In this document: piece after piece, positions 12,184 to 23,824 of the stretch
Numbering within the stretch: the stretch's first letter is position 1
Layout: every line of letters begins with the position of its first letter
Assembly (NCBI GenBank): GCA_963580455.1
Contig: OY756968.1
Coordinates: 16,585,996-16,649,995 of the forward strand
Reading direction: 5' to 3'
DNA from: Euonymus europaeus
Taxonomy: Eukaryota; Streptophyta; Magnoliopsida; Celastrales; Celastraceae
Length of the DNA stretch: 64,000 nucleotides
Program-made: the position numbers and the translations under genes
Notes under the pieces: generated by a model
Database searches by the model: none
Told to the model about the DNA's origin: nothing
The model's input: only the letters and a program-made list of their open reading frames with translations

Positions 12184-12296
12184 TTGAATTTTCTGAGAGC
12201 TTCAATTTGATGTATGATTCGCCGGAAAACGTCGCCGAAATCGCCGGCTCCAGCGACGGCAGTGGTGGTGCCACTGTTGATAGGGTTTCACTCGAG

Positions 12297-12431
12297 TTGA
12301 CCGGGTTTGACTTTTTACCCGAGTTTGATCGGGTTTGACCTGAGTTGACCGGATTTGACTTTTTACCTGAGTTGACCGGGTTTGACCCGAGTTGACTTTT
12401 GACCCTAGTTGACTTTTTGACCGATTTTGAC
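12297..12431 (+). promoter_or_regulatory. Cluster of twelve W-box-like TTGAC cores in element A 5' LTR
   Basis: Twelve TTGAC pentamers, each followed by C or T, lie within 135 bases and alternate as GAGTTGACCGGG and TTTGACTTTTT. TTGAC(C/T) is the core of the W-box bound by WRKY transcription factors. The 3' LTR has eight copies at 18982-19061. The match is visible in sequence; use as a promoter element is inference. Confidence 0.6.
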
Positions 12432-13698
12432 TTTTTCGTATTTTAATGGTATCGGGTATACGAATCTGTATTTCGATGTAGGAAACTGATTAGGGGATTT
12501 TGGGGTTCGGATTTCGGTGAGTCGAGGACGTATTACGGATTAGCGTCAGTCGACATTTCAGGTAGGGATTCTGCCCAATCTCTTATTTAGGGTTCCGAGA
12601 GTTTCGTATTCGACGGACTCCTACTTGTCTATTTGTATGAAATTCCCGGAGGTTGGGAATTTCTCTATTTGCATTCTTATTCGATTTATTTTCGCAATTG
12701 CAACTGTATTACTATTTTATGTTATTATGGATTGTTTATGCGACTGGCTGCATCCTTATACGCCATGTTTCTTGTGGGGCTCACACTCAGAGGTGGAGCC
12801 CACTTCTTGGTTGTGTGGTATTTTGAGAGTCCGGATAGGACTGTACTCTGGTGATTTTCGGCGATGATATTACGAGATTATTGATGGATGATTTGTAGTG
12901 TGTGGGACCCATATCGAGCGACCCAGCCTACTGAATGATTTGTTGATAGTTCTCATCGAGTACGTACCTGGAGACCGGATTGAGGTGGGGTACATCCTAG
13001 GAGACGCTCTTCGATGTAGGTGATGCTATCGAGTACCTATATAGGCTTGATCCTCATCCAATCTGAGGAGTACCTGGACTGGGAGACACCTTGCGGGGAT
13101 TAGGGTGGGTCGAGGGGAGGATTTTCTGATGTTATATGGATTTGAGTTGATATGGATTTGAGATGGATTATGATTGTGTACTGATTTGAGAGTTGTACTT
13201 GAGGATGGTAGTTGTGGAGCCTATTCAGTGTCTACTCTACAGATGGACTGATTTGTTGATATTTATGATGGGTTCAGAGATTCTATATCCTATCAGGGTA
13301 TCACTTATGGTTTTTCTTTACGTATTTTATATCTTACAGGCTTTCTTTCTTTATCTTTGATTTACTGGAGTTCGGTCATACGAGAGTGTATCACTATTTG
13401 AGTTTCTGTTCATTTCATATACATCTTGAGTTTTACTTTCCGTTTATTCTGATGATCGATATTTCTCCATATCCCTACTGAGCTTTGTAGCTCATCCCTT
13501 TCATTCTCATGTTTTCAGGTGAGATAACCAGAGTGGATGATCAGCGCAGGGATGCGTGAGGCGTGATGGTAGCTACTATGGGGATGTTTGTGTCTGTCTT
13601 TAGTATATGTTTTCGTATCTATGCTACTTGGATTTTTTCGCTGTAGACTCTGGATTGCTGGTTACATTATGTTGGCAATATTTAGGATCATGGTTGAG

Positions 13699-13701
<3 letters not shown>

Positions 13702-13734
<33 letters not shown>

Positions 13735-13751
13735 GTGTGTGTGTGTGTGTG
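13702..13751. repeat. (TA)n(TG)n microsatellite in element A 5' LTR
   Basis: About 29 bases of TA repeat followed by about 20 bases of TG repeat. The matching place in the 3' LTR (about 20330-20342) is only TTATATATATGTGAGG, so the tract expanded in one LTR or contracted in the other after insertion. Confidence 0.9.
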
Positions 13752-13905
13752 AGGCTATTACTATAGCTAGATTGTTGATTCATAGTGTTTTAGGTAGATA
13801 TTTGGTTTAAATTCAGTTCGGGGAATGGAAGAGTTCCCTGCCGATCACGCCTTTGGGATTCATGGGTGCTCATCCGCACCTAACTGGGAGAGGGGCGTGA
13901 CAGTT

Positions 13906-13917
13906 TGGTATCGGAGG
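13906..13917 (+). other. Element A primer-binding site (tRNA-Met-like, degenerate)
   Basis: TGGTATCGGAGG, three bases after the LTR end, matches the initiator tRNA-Met complement TGGTATCAGAGC except at two positions. Confidence 0.75.
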
Positions 13918-14159
13918 AGGACAGTTAAATTTTGGGAGGTTATTCGGTTTCTTTTGTTTTCCCCGACTACACATCACGCGCTTCCCGGCTGATCTGGTGA
14001 GTTATTCTTTCTTTTACGTCTGTGGTATTTGATTTATGTAGTTATACATTTACGTTTCAGATATTGTAGACACACGTTCGGGGTGGGCGTGCCACCCGTG
14101 GACTGGGGCGGGGTAGAGGTGAGCTTCCGGATACCGTTGATGAGGTCGTGTTACCGATA

Positions 14160-15110
14160 CCTGAGGAAGTTTCGGTTGTGAGAGCTCGAAGGCGTGGTCG
14201 AGTATGATACAGACCATACTATGGTCGGAGTTTGAGACACTATTTCTAGCACAGTATGTTTCCCAGGCCATTCGCGTTGCGAAGGCCAAGAAGTTTCTGG
14301 AGTTGATTCAGGGTAGAGATATGACGATGTCACAGTATCAGGCCCGGTTTGAGGAGTTTGGTCGGTATGGGGAGGAGTACATTGCCACTGAGGAGAAGAA
14401 GATATTGAGGTTTCAGCGCGGGCTGAAACCCCGCATCTCAGAGCGTTTAGCAGGGATGATGGTTCGTACCTATCGGGAGTGCATTGACAGGGCACTTGAT
14501 ATTGAGAAGAGCATGGTTGATTCACAAGATTATTGGGAACTTCATAAGAGGAAGTACGTAGATACTTCTTCTGCCTCAAGGAGCAGTAGTAGACAGAGGA
14601 CTGAGGGTCAGAGACAGAGAGACAGACAGGATCAGGGGCAAAGATTCCAGGACAGGAGGCAGGACCGTCCGAGCCAGCAGCAGAGTTCTCAGAGACAGGG
14701 ACAGCAGGGTTCACAGCAGGGATAGTAGGATCCACGACAGGGACAGGAGTCCATATCAGAATTGTATTGTTATACGTGTGGTCACACTGGACACATGAGA
14801 TTAGACTGTCCCAGGGCGGATGACCCATTGTGTTTCTATTGTGGATTACCCGGACATGTCCGGAGGGATTACCCGAGGAGACGTGCAGCACCATCAGGTA
14901 GAGGGCAGGGAGCCCTAGCACTAGTAGTACCAGCACCTAGAACTCTAGCAGGCATAGGGGCCAGACCTCCAACACCACCAGTGAGACCACAGCAGCAGCA
15001 GCAGCAGAAGCAGGGCCAGAGAGCTAGAGTTTATGCAGTTGCACCAGAGCCAGCACTAGATCGTGATTTTATTGGAGGTAGAGTTTTACTTTTTCAATTC
15101 TTGGGCTCGT
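14160..15110 (+). pseudogene. Element A gag (N-terminally deleted, stops)
   Basis: The frame from 14204 shows the retrotransposon gag core (FLAQYVSQAIRVAKAKKFLE, then RFQRGLKPRISERLAGMMV). The 150 or so residues usually preceding this are missing; the region 13918-14160 is not homologous in frame. A Q-rich basic tail leads to two consecutive TAG codons (about 14720-14728), after which the same frame continues to two zinc knuckles. CYTCGHTGHMRLDC (14768-14809) is complete. CFYCGLPGHVRRDY (14831-14872) has lost its last Cys to Tyr. The frame shifts at about 15100 before the protease. Gag would form the particle and bind RNA. Confidence 0.88.
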
Positions 15111-18100
15111 GTTTTATTTGATACTGGTGCCACACATTCATTTATTTCTACATCTTTTGTTGAGGCATAAGGGTTGGAGATTTCGGGTTTAGATATGAGA
15201 TTAGTAGTAGATTCTCCGTTGGAATCAGGTACCATGGTGAGTGACATCTGTAGAGGTTGTATCTTTCGATTTGCTGGCCATGAGTTTCGAGCAGACTTAT
15301 ACGTCATGGAGTTCATTGACTATGATGTGATACTTGGATTGGACTGGTTGACCGACTATGATGTTGTGATAGATTGTACTGAGCGTAGGGTGACGCTGAC
15401 ATCACCATCTGGGCGAGTTAGTTTTTGTGGGTCGCGGGTTATCACGTGTTCACACTTTCTCGACAACCCAAGATATACTGACTGCCTAGTGGCGAGCTTG
15501 ACTTCTACATCGGAGATTGAGGCTAGCACGGCTAGTTGTAGAGGAGTACTTGGATGTCTTTCTTGAGGAGTTACCAGGGCTATCACCACAGCGTGAGATT
15601 GATTTTGTGATTGAGTTATATCCGGGTACAGACCCGATTTCTATTCCACCGTACATGATGGCTCCAACAGAGTTGAGAGAGTTGGATAGGCAGTTGCGGG
15701 AGTTGTAGGGTTTAGGATTTATCAGACCCAGTACTTCACCATGGGGTGCTCCAATCCTCTTCGTGAAGAAGAAGGACGGATCGATGAGGATGTGTGTAGA
15801 TTACAGGCAGCTGAATATGGTGACTGTGAAGAACAAGTACCCGTTGCCGAGGATAAATGATTTGTTTGATCAATTGAGGGGTAGTCACTATTACTCCAAG
15901 ATTGATCTCAGGTCAGGTTATCATCAGCTGAGGATTCGGGAGGAGGACATACCGAAGACAGCATTTCGTACTCGATATGGTCATTATGAGTTTCTAGTCA
16001 TGCCGTTTGGGCTGACCAATGCCCCAGCAGCTTTCATGGACTTGATGCATAGGGTGTTCAGACAGTATCTTGACCAGTTTGTGATAGTCTTCATCGATGA
16101 CATATTGGTTTATTCAGCCACAGAGAAGGAGCATAGGAGACATTTGGGGATTGTATTGCAGATACTCAGGGAGCATCAGCTATATGCCAAGCTGAGTAAG
16201 TGCGAGTTTTGGGCTACTCAGGTGAGATTCTTGGGGCATGTGATATCCAGAGATGGAGTGGCAGTGGATCCTGCCAAGGTGGAGGCCGTGTTGGATTGGA
16301 GGACTCCGTGGACAGTGGGAGAGATTCATAGTTTCCTGGGATTAGCAGGTTACTACAGGAGGTTTATAGAGGGATTTTCAAGGATTGCTGCACCGATGAC
16401 TGAGTTGACGCGGAAGGGTGTTCTTTTTGTGTGGACTAATAGATGTGAGCAGGCTTTTCGGGGACTGAAGACCCGACTCACATCACCTCCAGTCCTGACC
16501 ATTCCAGATAGTGGTATTGGTTACCATGTATATTGTGATGCTTCAGGGATTGGGTTAGGTTGTGTGCTCATGCAGCAGAAGAGGGTGGTGGAGTATGCTT
16601 CATGACTGTTGAAGCCACATGAGAGGAATTATCCTGTACATGATTTGGAGTTAGCTGCTATAGTGTTCGCACTTAAGCAGTGGAGGCATTACTTTTATAG
16701 GGAGCAGTTTGAGGTGTTTTCAGATCACCGGAGTTTACGACACTTATTCACACAGAAGGATCTGAATCAGAGGCAGCGGAGATGGATGGAGTACCTTGGA
16801 GATTATGATTTCTCATTGCAGTATAATCCAGGCAAGGCCAACGTGGTGGCTGACGCCTTGAGTAGGAAGTTGGCAGTGGCACGATTGTCATTGTGGGAGT
16901 TTGATTTTGGTGGACACCATAGGGCAATATCGACTAGATGTTGATGACAGAGGTGAGAGATGCTTTTTGAGGAGTTTGGTGAGCCGTCCAGCACTAGTAC
17001 AGAAGGTGTTGGATGCATAGCTCGGCGATGCGACTTTTGATGATATTGAGGATATGGATGGTTGGATTTGAGGTGTTGATGGAGGAGTTCGTTTTAGAGG
17101 TCGATTGGTGGTTCTAGAAGATGTTAAGTTGAGACATGAGATACTTAGAGAGGCACACTATTCTCAGTTCGCGATACATCCTGGTGCTACTAAGATGTAT
17201 CGAGATTTACGGAGACAGTATTGGTGGAGTGGACTAAAGAGAGATGTGGCCCAGACTGTGATGAGACGCCTTATTTGTCAGCATGTGAAGGCAGAGCATA
17301 AGAGACCTCCTGGATTATTACAGCCGCTTCCATTACCCGAGTGGAAGTGGGAGCATGTGTGTATGGATTTTGTGATGGGTTTACCGAGGACTGTGAGGAG
17401 ACATGATACTCTCTACATTTGAGAGGTCGTACGGCTACATGGGGTACCCATGTCCATTATATACGATAGGGATCCTCGTTTCACTTCTCGCTTTTGGAGC
17501 AGTTTTCAGGACACTCTGGGGACGATGCTGAGTTTTAGTACAGCGTTTCACCCACAAACTGACGGTAAGAGTGAGAGGACTATACAGATTTTGGAGGACA
17601 TGCTTCGGTCATGTGTTATGGATTTCAGGGGTGATTGGCAAACGCATATTCCACTTGTAGAGTTTGTGTATAACAACTCTTATCAGAGTAGTATTCAGAT
17701 GGCATCATTTGAGGCACTTTATGGTAGACCATGTAGGTCACCACTTTGTTGGTCGGAGGTTGGGGACAGACCCTTGTTGGGACCAGATTTGGTTCAGCAG
17801 ACCTTTGAGGCTGTGGCAGTTATCAGATAGCGACTTCTGACGGCTCAGTCACGTCAGAAGAGTTATGTAGATCGGACACGGAGACCTCTAGAGTTTTAGG
17901 TGGGTGACCACGTATTCCTCAAGGTTAGTCCGAAGCGAGGGATACAGTGTTTTGGTAGATCAGGGAAGTTAACCCCCAGGTTCATTGGACCATTTGAGAT
18001 CTTGGAGAGAGCAGGGAGTTTGGCTTATAGGTTGGCATTGCCACCACAGTTATCCGGGGTTCATGGTGTGTTTCATGTTTCCATGTTACAGAGGTATCAT

Positions 18101-18322
18101 CGTGATCCCTCCCATATTATTGATTGGTCGACTTTGGAGATTGGAGAGGATGCTACCTATGAGGTACGTCCGGTTCATATTTTGGATAGCCAGATACGGA
18201 GATTGCGTTGGAAGACTATACCCTTAGTTAAGGTGTTATGGCAGCATTATGGAGTTCAGGAGGCTACCTGGGAGGTAGAGTTGGATATGTGGGAGCGCTA
18301 TCCGGACTTGTTTACGACATAA
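15108..18322 (+). pseudogene. Element A pol: protease, reverse transcriptase, RNase H, integrase (decayed)
   Basis: The aspartic protease motif VLFDTGATHSFIS has its DTG at 15120-15128. The RT frame 15517-16605 carries one TAG at 15706, the motif [13 protein letters not shown], and FIDD at 16090-16101. RNase H begins [13 protein letters not shown]; a TGA at 16603-16605 interrupts it and it continues to 16944. Integrase starts in another frame at 17105 (H..H..C..C region, with MRRLICQHVK where a CxxC motif is expected). The core is missing about 35 codons between the first and second catalytic Asp (junction at about 17422-17450). It resumes at YDRDPRFTSRFW and FHPQTDGKSERTIQ, with TAG codons at 17828 and 17897. 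The C-terminal module ends at 18322. It cannot be functional. Confidence 0.92.
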
Positions 18323-18404
18323 GTATTCTTTTGATTTATACTAATTATTTTACCGTTGACCACTTAATAATTACCCTTTATATAATTTCGAGGACGAAAT
18401 TGTT

Positions 18405-18421
18405 TTGTAAGGGGGGGAGGA
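18405..18421 (+). other. Element A polypurine tract
   Basis: GAGGACGAAATTG, then TAAGGGGGGGAGGATG, sits directly before the 3' LTR at 18422. This is the usual plus-strand priming site and is typical of chromovirus ends. Confidence 0.85.
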
Positions 18422-20492
18422 TGTAATATCCCGAACCCAATTTAAAAAATATATATATATAATAATTTTTCAAATACTACATATTTTTAGAGAAATATTG
18501 GCGCAAGAATCACCTGAATCGGAGTCGAATTTGAGTTATTACGAATTTTAGAAGTTTAAGTAATTATTAGAAAGGTGAGGGGCAAAAGGGTAAATTGGCA
18601 TGAAAAATCTAGGATTAACCTAGATTTTCCTCCTTCTCCCTCACCGATCACGTCTGAGAGAGAGGGAGAGAATTGTTGAATTGGGTTTTTCTTGTTTGTG
18701 GTCCGATTGGGACAAGTGAGGTGTCAAAACGAAGCTCGTGGAGAGAGGAACAAAACCCAATTGGAATCGTCGTCATCGGACCACCACAGGCGGCGGAATC
18801 AGGCGGCAAAGGTTCAATTTCTGGCGACTTTGAGATGCGATCCCGGTCGATTCCAGTGGAGTTTTGAAACGAGACAGGTACCATTAGATTGCATTTTCTG
18901 AGAGCTTCAATTTGATGTATGATTCGCTGGAAAACGTCGCCAGAATCGCCGGCTCCGACGACGGCAGTGGTGGTGCCACTGTTGACCGGGTTTGACCCGA
19001 GTTGACCCGGTTTGACCCGAGTTGACTTTTGACCCTAGTTGACTTTTTGATCGGTTTTGACTTTTTCGTATTTTAATGGTATCAGGTATCGTATCCGTAT
19101 TTCGATGCAGGAGACCGACTAGGGGATTTTGGGGTTCGGATTTCGGTGAGTTGAGGATATATTACGGATTAGCGTCAGTCGACATTTCAGGTAGGGATTC
19201 TGCCCTATCTCTTATTTGGGGTTCCGGGAGTTCCGTATTCGACGGACTCTAACTTGTCTATTTGTATGAAATTCCCGGAGGTTGAGAATTTCTCTATTTG
19301 CACTCTTATTCGTTTATTTCCGCAATAGCAACTATATTACTATTTTATGTTATTATGGATTGTTTATGCGAGTGGCTGCATCCTTATGCGCCATGTTTCC
19401 TGTGGGGCTCACACTCAGAGGTGGGGCCCACTTCTTGGTTGGGTGGTATTTTGAGAGTTCGGATAGGACTGTACTCTGGTGATTTTCGGTGATGATGTTA
19501 CAAGATTATTGATGGATGATTTGTAGTGTGTGGGACCCACATCGGGCTACACAGCCTACTGGATAATTTGTTGATGGTTCTGATCGGGTATGTACCTGGA
19601 GACCGGATTGAGGTGGGGTACATTCTAGGAGACGCTCTTCGATGTAGGCGATGCTATCGAGTACCTATATAGGCTCGATCCTCATCCAATCTGGGGAGTA
19701 CCTAGACTGGGGGACACCTTGCGGGGATCAGGGTGGGTCCAGGGGAGGATTTTCTGATGTTATATGGATTTGAGTTGATATGGATTTGAGATGGATTATG
19801 ATTGTGTACTGATTTGAGAGTTGTACTTGAGGATGGTAGTGGTGGAGCCTATTCGGTGTCTACCCTATAGATGGACTGATTTGTTGATATTTATGATGGG
19901 TTCAGATATTCTATATCCTATCAGGGTATCACTTATGGTTTTTCTTTACGTATTTTATATCTTACAGGCTTTCTTACTTTATCATTGATTTACTGGAGTT
20001 CGGTCATACGAGATTGTATCAATATTTGAGTACCTGTTCATTTCACATACATCTTGAGTTTTACTTTCCGTTTATTCCGATGATCGATATTTCTCCATAT
20101 CCCTACTGAGCTTTGTAGCTCATCCCTTTCATTCTCATGTTTTCAGGTGAGATAGCAGGAGTGGATGATCAGCGCAGGGATGCGTGAGGCGTGATGGTAG
20201 CTACTATGGGGATGTTTGTGTCTGTCTTTAGTATATGTTTTCGTACCTATGCTACTTGGATTTTTTCGGTGTAGACTCTGGATTGCAGGTTACATTATGT
20301 TGGCAGTATTTAGGATCATGGTTGAGATTTATATATATGTGAGGCTATTACTATAGCTAGATTGTTGATTCATAGTGTTTTGGGTAGATATTTGGTTTAA
20401 ATCCGGTTCGGGGAACAGAGGAGTTCCCTGCCGGTCACGCCTCTAGGATTCATGGGTGCTCATCCGTACCTATCTGGGAGAGGGGCGTGACA
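18422..20492 (+). repeat. Element A 3' LTR (complete, 2071 bp)
   Basis: Complete copy from TGTAATATCCC to GGGGCGTGACA, followed by the TGTGA duplication (20493-20497). It contains eight TTGAC cores (18982-19061). It serves as the reference for the deletion, array expansion and microsatellite seen in the 5' LTR. Confidence 0.93.
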
Positions 20493-20497
20493 TGTGA

Positions 20498-21370
20498 GCA
20501 CCTGCTTCAGTCAAATAATTGAAAACATTACCTGAATCAAATCTACGTATCTGGTTCATAATCTGGTGGAACTCCATCTGATTGTACGTCTTGGCTGCCT
20601 TGTAGAACACAGGGATGACAGAGTCACTAAATTTTCTTGCCTTCAAATTCTTACCAAGGTGATACATGCAAATACCATGTTTGGCATCAGGAAACACTCT
20701 ACGAATTCCTTTTTCAATACTACAATTTCTATCCGAAATGAAAACAAGTGATTCAATGCTTCCAATAGCTACATTCAATTTTTCAAAAAACCATTGCCAC
20801 GCATTATCATTTTCTGAATCACCAACCCCGAAAGCCAAATGATATACCTGGTTGTTTCCATCTAAACATGTGGCAACAAATAATGTTCCACGATATTTAC
20901 CTTTCAAATGAGTACCATCGACGCAAATTACAGGTTTTATACAAGTACGAAAACCTCTTAACGATGGACCAAGTGCCATAAAGCAATATTTGAAACGATT
21001 GCAATAGTCAGACTTAATATGTGTTACTGTACCTGGGTTTTTTTATTCCAATTTTGCAAAAAATGATGATAATTCAGCAAAAGATTGTTCCGGCGTACCA
21101 TGCAGTGAATGTAGTGCACTTTCCCTTGCCCGCCAAGCTTTATCATAACTGATGGCAACTCCATGCACTCTCTCAAAATCCTTCACAATGTCCTTTGGCC
21201 TGTAAATACAGCTAACTCCCTCATATTTAGATTTGATGCATTCTCCCACAACCCATCATGTCGCTTGTCGAGCATTATTATATTCAAAACAAGACAAAGA
21301 CAAATGGCTATCCCGAAATACCTTGATCATGAAAAAAGAGGTATCCTTAACCCTAGTTGCTCGAAGCCAC
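20498..21370 (-). pseudogene. MURA-type transposase, catalytic core
   Basis: On the - strand the frame carries the first catalytic Asp in KPVICVDGTHLKGKYRG (about 20930), the second in LVFISDRNCSIEKGI (about 20745), and HGICMYHLGKNLKARKF, all typical of the MULE transposase domain. Upstream, in part in other frames, lie ECIKSKYEGVS and QWLRATRVKDTSFFM, the conserved lead-in. Stops and a shift at about 21035-21045 and a TGA near 21255 break it. The gene is cut on the left by element A (20497) and on the right by solo LTR S1 (21371). The enzyme would cut and paste the element. Confidence 0.92.
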
Positions 21371-22960
21371 TGACTCGCCAAAAATAGGTAAGTGGATTAA
21401 CGCTTTCCCAAGTGTAGGTTTGTCAAAGTAATAATAGGAGTGAATCCCAAATCGTCTCACAAAGACTTTTGGTTTCGGCTTGGGTCTATGGATTATTAAC
21501 CTAATTACTTAATTAAATATGGTATTCACAATGTTAAGTGTGGCAAAATTGCACTAACCATTGGTTAGATTCGGTTTTCCCTCTTGGGGTGATTGATTGA
21601 ACTAAACCCTAATATACGAAATGCGAATTAAATACTAAACTACTGCAGAAAATCAAAATGGAAATAAGCACAACATAATAAAATGTAAAACATAACATAA
21701 AACGTTCAAGCACAAACTAAATCGGAATGGAAATATTCAAGTAGATTAAACTAAAACTATGAATCCAAATGCAATAATAAAATGAAATAACAATAAGGAA
21801 GAAGAGTTTAGGGATCAAATCCAATGTCGAATGTTGAGGTGAATCGGCCTTCCAATCTACAAATAGAAGTTGAGGGTAATCCAACTTGGGCTCTTCTCAA
21901 GCTCTACAAGGAGGAAGAACTTCTTCTTCTAGTTGGTTGGGTCTCCAAGACTCCTAGCAATCTTCAAGAGACTGATTTTCGAACCCCGAGCAAGAATCAA
22001 AGATCAAGAACAAGGTAAGAGAACAAAAACCTTAGAGAATATGTATTTTCGGCCAAAATGAGTGTTGTCCAAAGAATGGGGTCTCAAGACCCATAAAACC
22101 CTCATACCTCTGTTAAAAGACCATCCTAACCTATTACAAATAAGTCCCATTGGTCAAATAAAGTAATTAGACAAGTTTGCCCTTCAAGAATTGAGTAAAA
22201 CTCATAAAACCCGAAATTACTGAACTGTTCGAGGCAGCATCTTGTTTTAATTACACAGACTTCAATTCTCAATGGATTTATGCGTATGAGCACTCGTTGG
22301 AAATATATGGATGTCTACTTCAACTTTGTAGAAGAAAGTTTCTTCAAATTCGATCATTTACACCTCTAAAAGTTGACCCGAATATTATTGCAAAGTGCCG
22401 TCCGGACAGATATGCTTCAAAACAGCACTGTCCGGTTTTCTTCTTCAACCGTCCGGACGGTGAACAGTACCGTCCGGACGGATATGCTTGAAAATCAATC
22501 TGTCCATCTTTCTTCTTGAACCGTCCGGACGGTTGACAGCAAAATGCAATTTTTCAGCTCCTTTGTGTCTTTTCTTCCATATTCAACCCCGATCAATCTG
22601 GAGCTTACAAAACCCATTTAAACAAGTCATAAATGACTGAAACATACTTAAACAAGTGTCAAAACCATTTTTAGGTTGATAGAACAAAATTCGGCATATT
22701 AAAACTCAAATGCTTAAGAGATAGCATTTCCATAACTTCTAACCATTATGCCCAAAACTTGGATTTCATATCTCTAAGCTACCAAACCAACTTGAACCAC
22801 TAGAAAACACTTAAAATGACTATGTCAAACTGTTGAATTATGCATTGGCTCATTAACATGGATTTCGGCAACTCAAACCTAAAATGTGGTTTTTAAGCAT
22901 TGAAACTCAACCTTTTGCTTTCAAAACTCCACAAAAATATGCAAAATACCATCCCAATCA
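21371..22960. mobile_element. S1: solo LTR (1590 bp) inside the transposase gene
   Basis: The segment starts TGACTCGCCAAAAATAGG and ends CCATCCCAATCA, flanked by the perfect duplication GCCAC (21366-21370 and 22961-22965). Removing it and one duplication joins the two halves of the transposase frame at a conserved Trp-Trp-Leu. There is no internal coding region or primer site, so it is a solo LTR left by recombination. It holds a 72-bp tandem duplication with CCGTCCGGACGG palindromes (22398-22541). Family and orientation are uncertain; its start resembles the fragment at 53546. Confidence 0.88.
22398..22541. repeat. 72-bp tandem duplication carrying CCGTCCGGACGG palindromes
   Basis: Units 22398-22469 and 22470-22541 share the layout CCGTCCGGAC, GATATGCTT, CTGTCC, TTTCTTCTT, ACCGTCCGGACGGT, GACAG. 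Perfect 12-base palindromes CCGTCCGGACGG lie at 22449-22460, 22470-22481 and 22521-22532; a degenerate one is at 22398-22409. Confidence 0.88.
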
Positions 22961-23700
22961 GCCACCACTTGCACTCATCTACTTTGCATTTAACAACAAA
23001 AAGAATTTTTGTCGATTTATGCACTTTGAATTCAAAGTGTAAATGAATAGCATGAATGCATAACTTTTTTAACAGGCTCTTTTTGTCTGGAAATATTTCG
23101 CCGACTTTCAAAATGGTAGATGCATCATCAAGTACAAGATGTTGGTTGGAGGATATCGCATTACCACAACTTTGTGACTTACTAATAGAATTAGAAGCGT
23201 TGATTCCACCAGCTGTATGATAATTTGTGTTAACTTCTGATCCATATATTTGAGGATCATTAAGGTCCTCCATGTTCCTGCTGCATCCAACTTCGGTCGG
23301 CTCATCCACCAAATCTGTAAACCCAATATCATATCGGTAGTCATTCAAATCAAATTCCAGATCATTAGCATCGTCAGATACGTCTCTATCAGTGACTGTA
23401 ACACATAGAGATGTTCAAGGTATGCTCCTGTTGCTATTGCATCGAACGAAGAAGCGGACGTCCTTATCACTCTCAATCTCAACGGGCTCAGTTGGACCAT
23501 GGACATTGTAAATGTACTTCAATTGAACATTGTATGTTTTACGATATTTTCCTGTCAATTCATACACCATATCCAATAATTGGTCGTATGAAATATCATT
23601 TGGAATTATCAAACCCTTACTCTTCCCACCTTTATACGCATAACTGACTCCAACCCGTTCCCAAGAGCACAATAGCGTACCAATATGCTAACCTCCTTCA
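22961..23700 (-). pseudogene. MURA-type transposase, N-terminal part (PB1-like and MuDR domains)
   Basis: The - strand frame from 23672 (SYDQLLDMVYELTGKYRKTY, then VEIESDKDVRFFVRC) resembles the PB1-like N-terminal domain of plant MURA proteins and ends at a frameshift near 23412. Next come an acidic linker and the MuDR DNA-binding domain start (LKVGEIFPDKKSLLKKLCIH, then KCKVDECKWW). S1 interrupts it right after that Trp-Trp. The likely start is the Met at 23672 or slightly upstream. Together with 20498-21370 and 3828-4417 it makes one gene in three parts. Confidence 0.85.
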
Positions 23701-23824
23701 TTTCTGAATCACAGAGATAACAAGTAGTCAACCCTAAAATTTATACACAGTCCTTAACATAATACTTACATGCAAATAATTATAAACCAAAAATACATAC
23801 AGTTCTAAACAAAAAGTATATAGA

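Larger units (their letters stand above)
12184..13902 (+). repeat. Element A 5' LTR, right piece
   Basis: Continues the 5' LTR after element B (TTTTCTGAGAGCTTCAATTT matches 18894 onward) and ends GGGGCGTGACA at 13902. It differs from the 3' LTR by a longer TTGAC array (12297-12431) and a TA/TG microsatellite (13702-13751) that is nearly absent from the 3' LTR. Confidence 0.9.
4418..20492 (+). mobile_element. Element A: Ty3/gypsy chromovirus-type LTR retrotransposon, nested in MURA gene
   Basis: LTRs begin TGTAATATCCCGAACCC (4418 and 18422) and end GGGGCGTGACA (13902 and 20492). The five bases TGTGA flank both ends (4413-4417 and 20493-20497), so this is a single insertion into the transposase gene. 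The order gag, protease, RT, RNase H, integrase and the C-terminal module ending WEVELDMWERYPDLF fits a Tekay/Del-like chromovirus. The 5' LTR was later split by element B (4504-12183). The element is decayed: many in-frame TAG/TGA stops, loss of the gag N-terminus and loss of part of the integrase core. Confidence 0.93.

Noticed and set aside
14204..18322. Endogenous pararetrovirus or envelope-bearing retrovirus
   Set aside because: Order protease-RT-RNase H-integrase with LTRs and target duplications and no movement or envelope gene: an ordinary gypsy retrotransposon.
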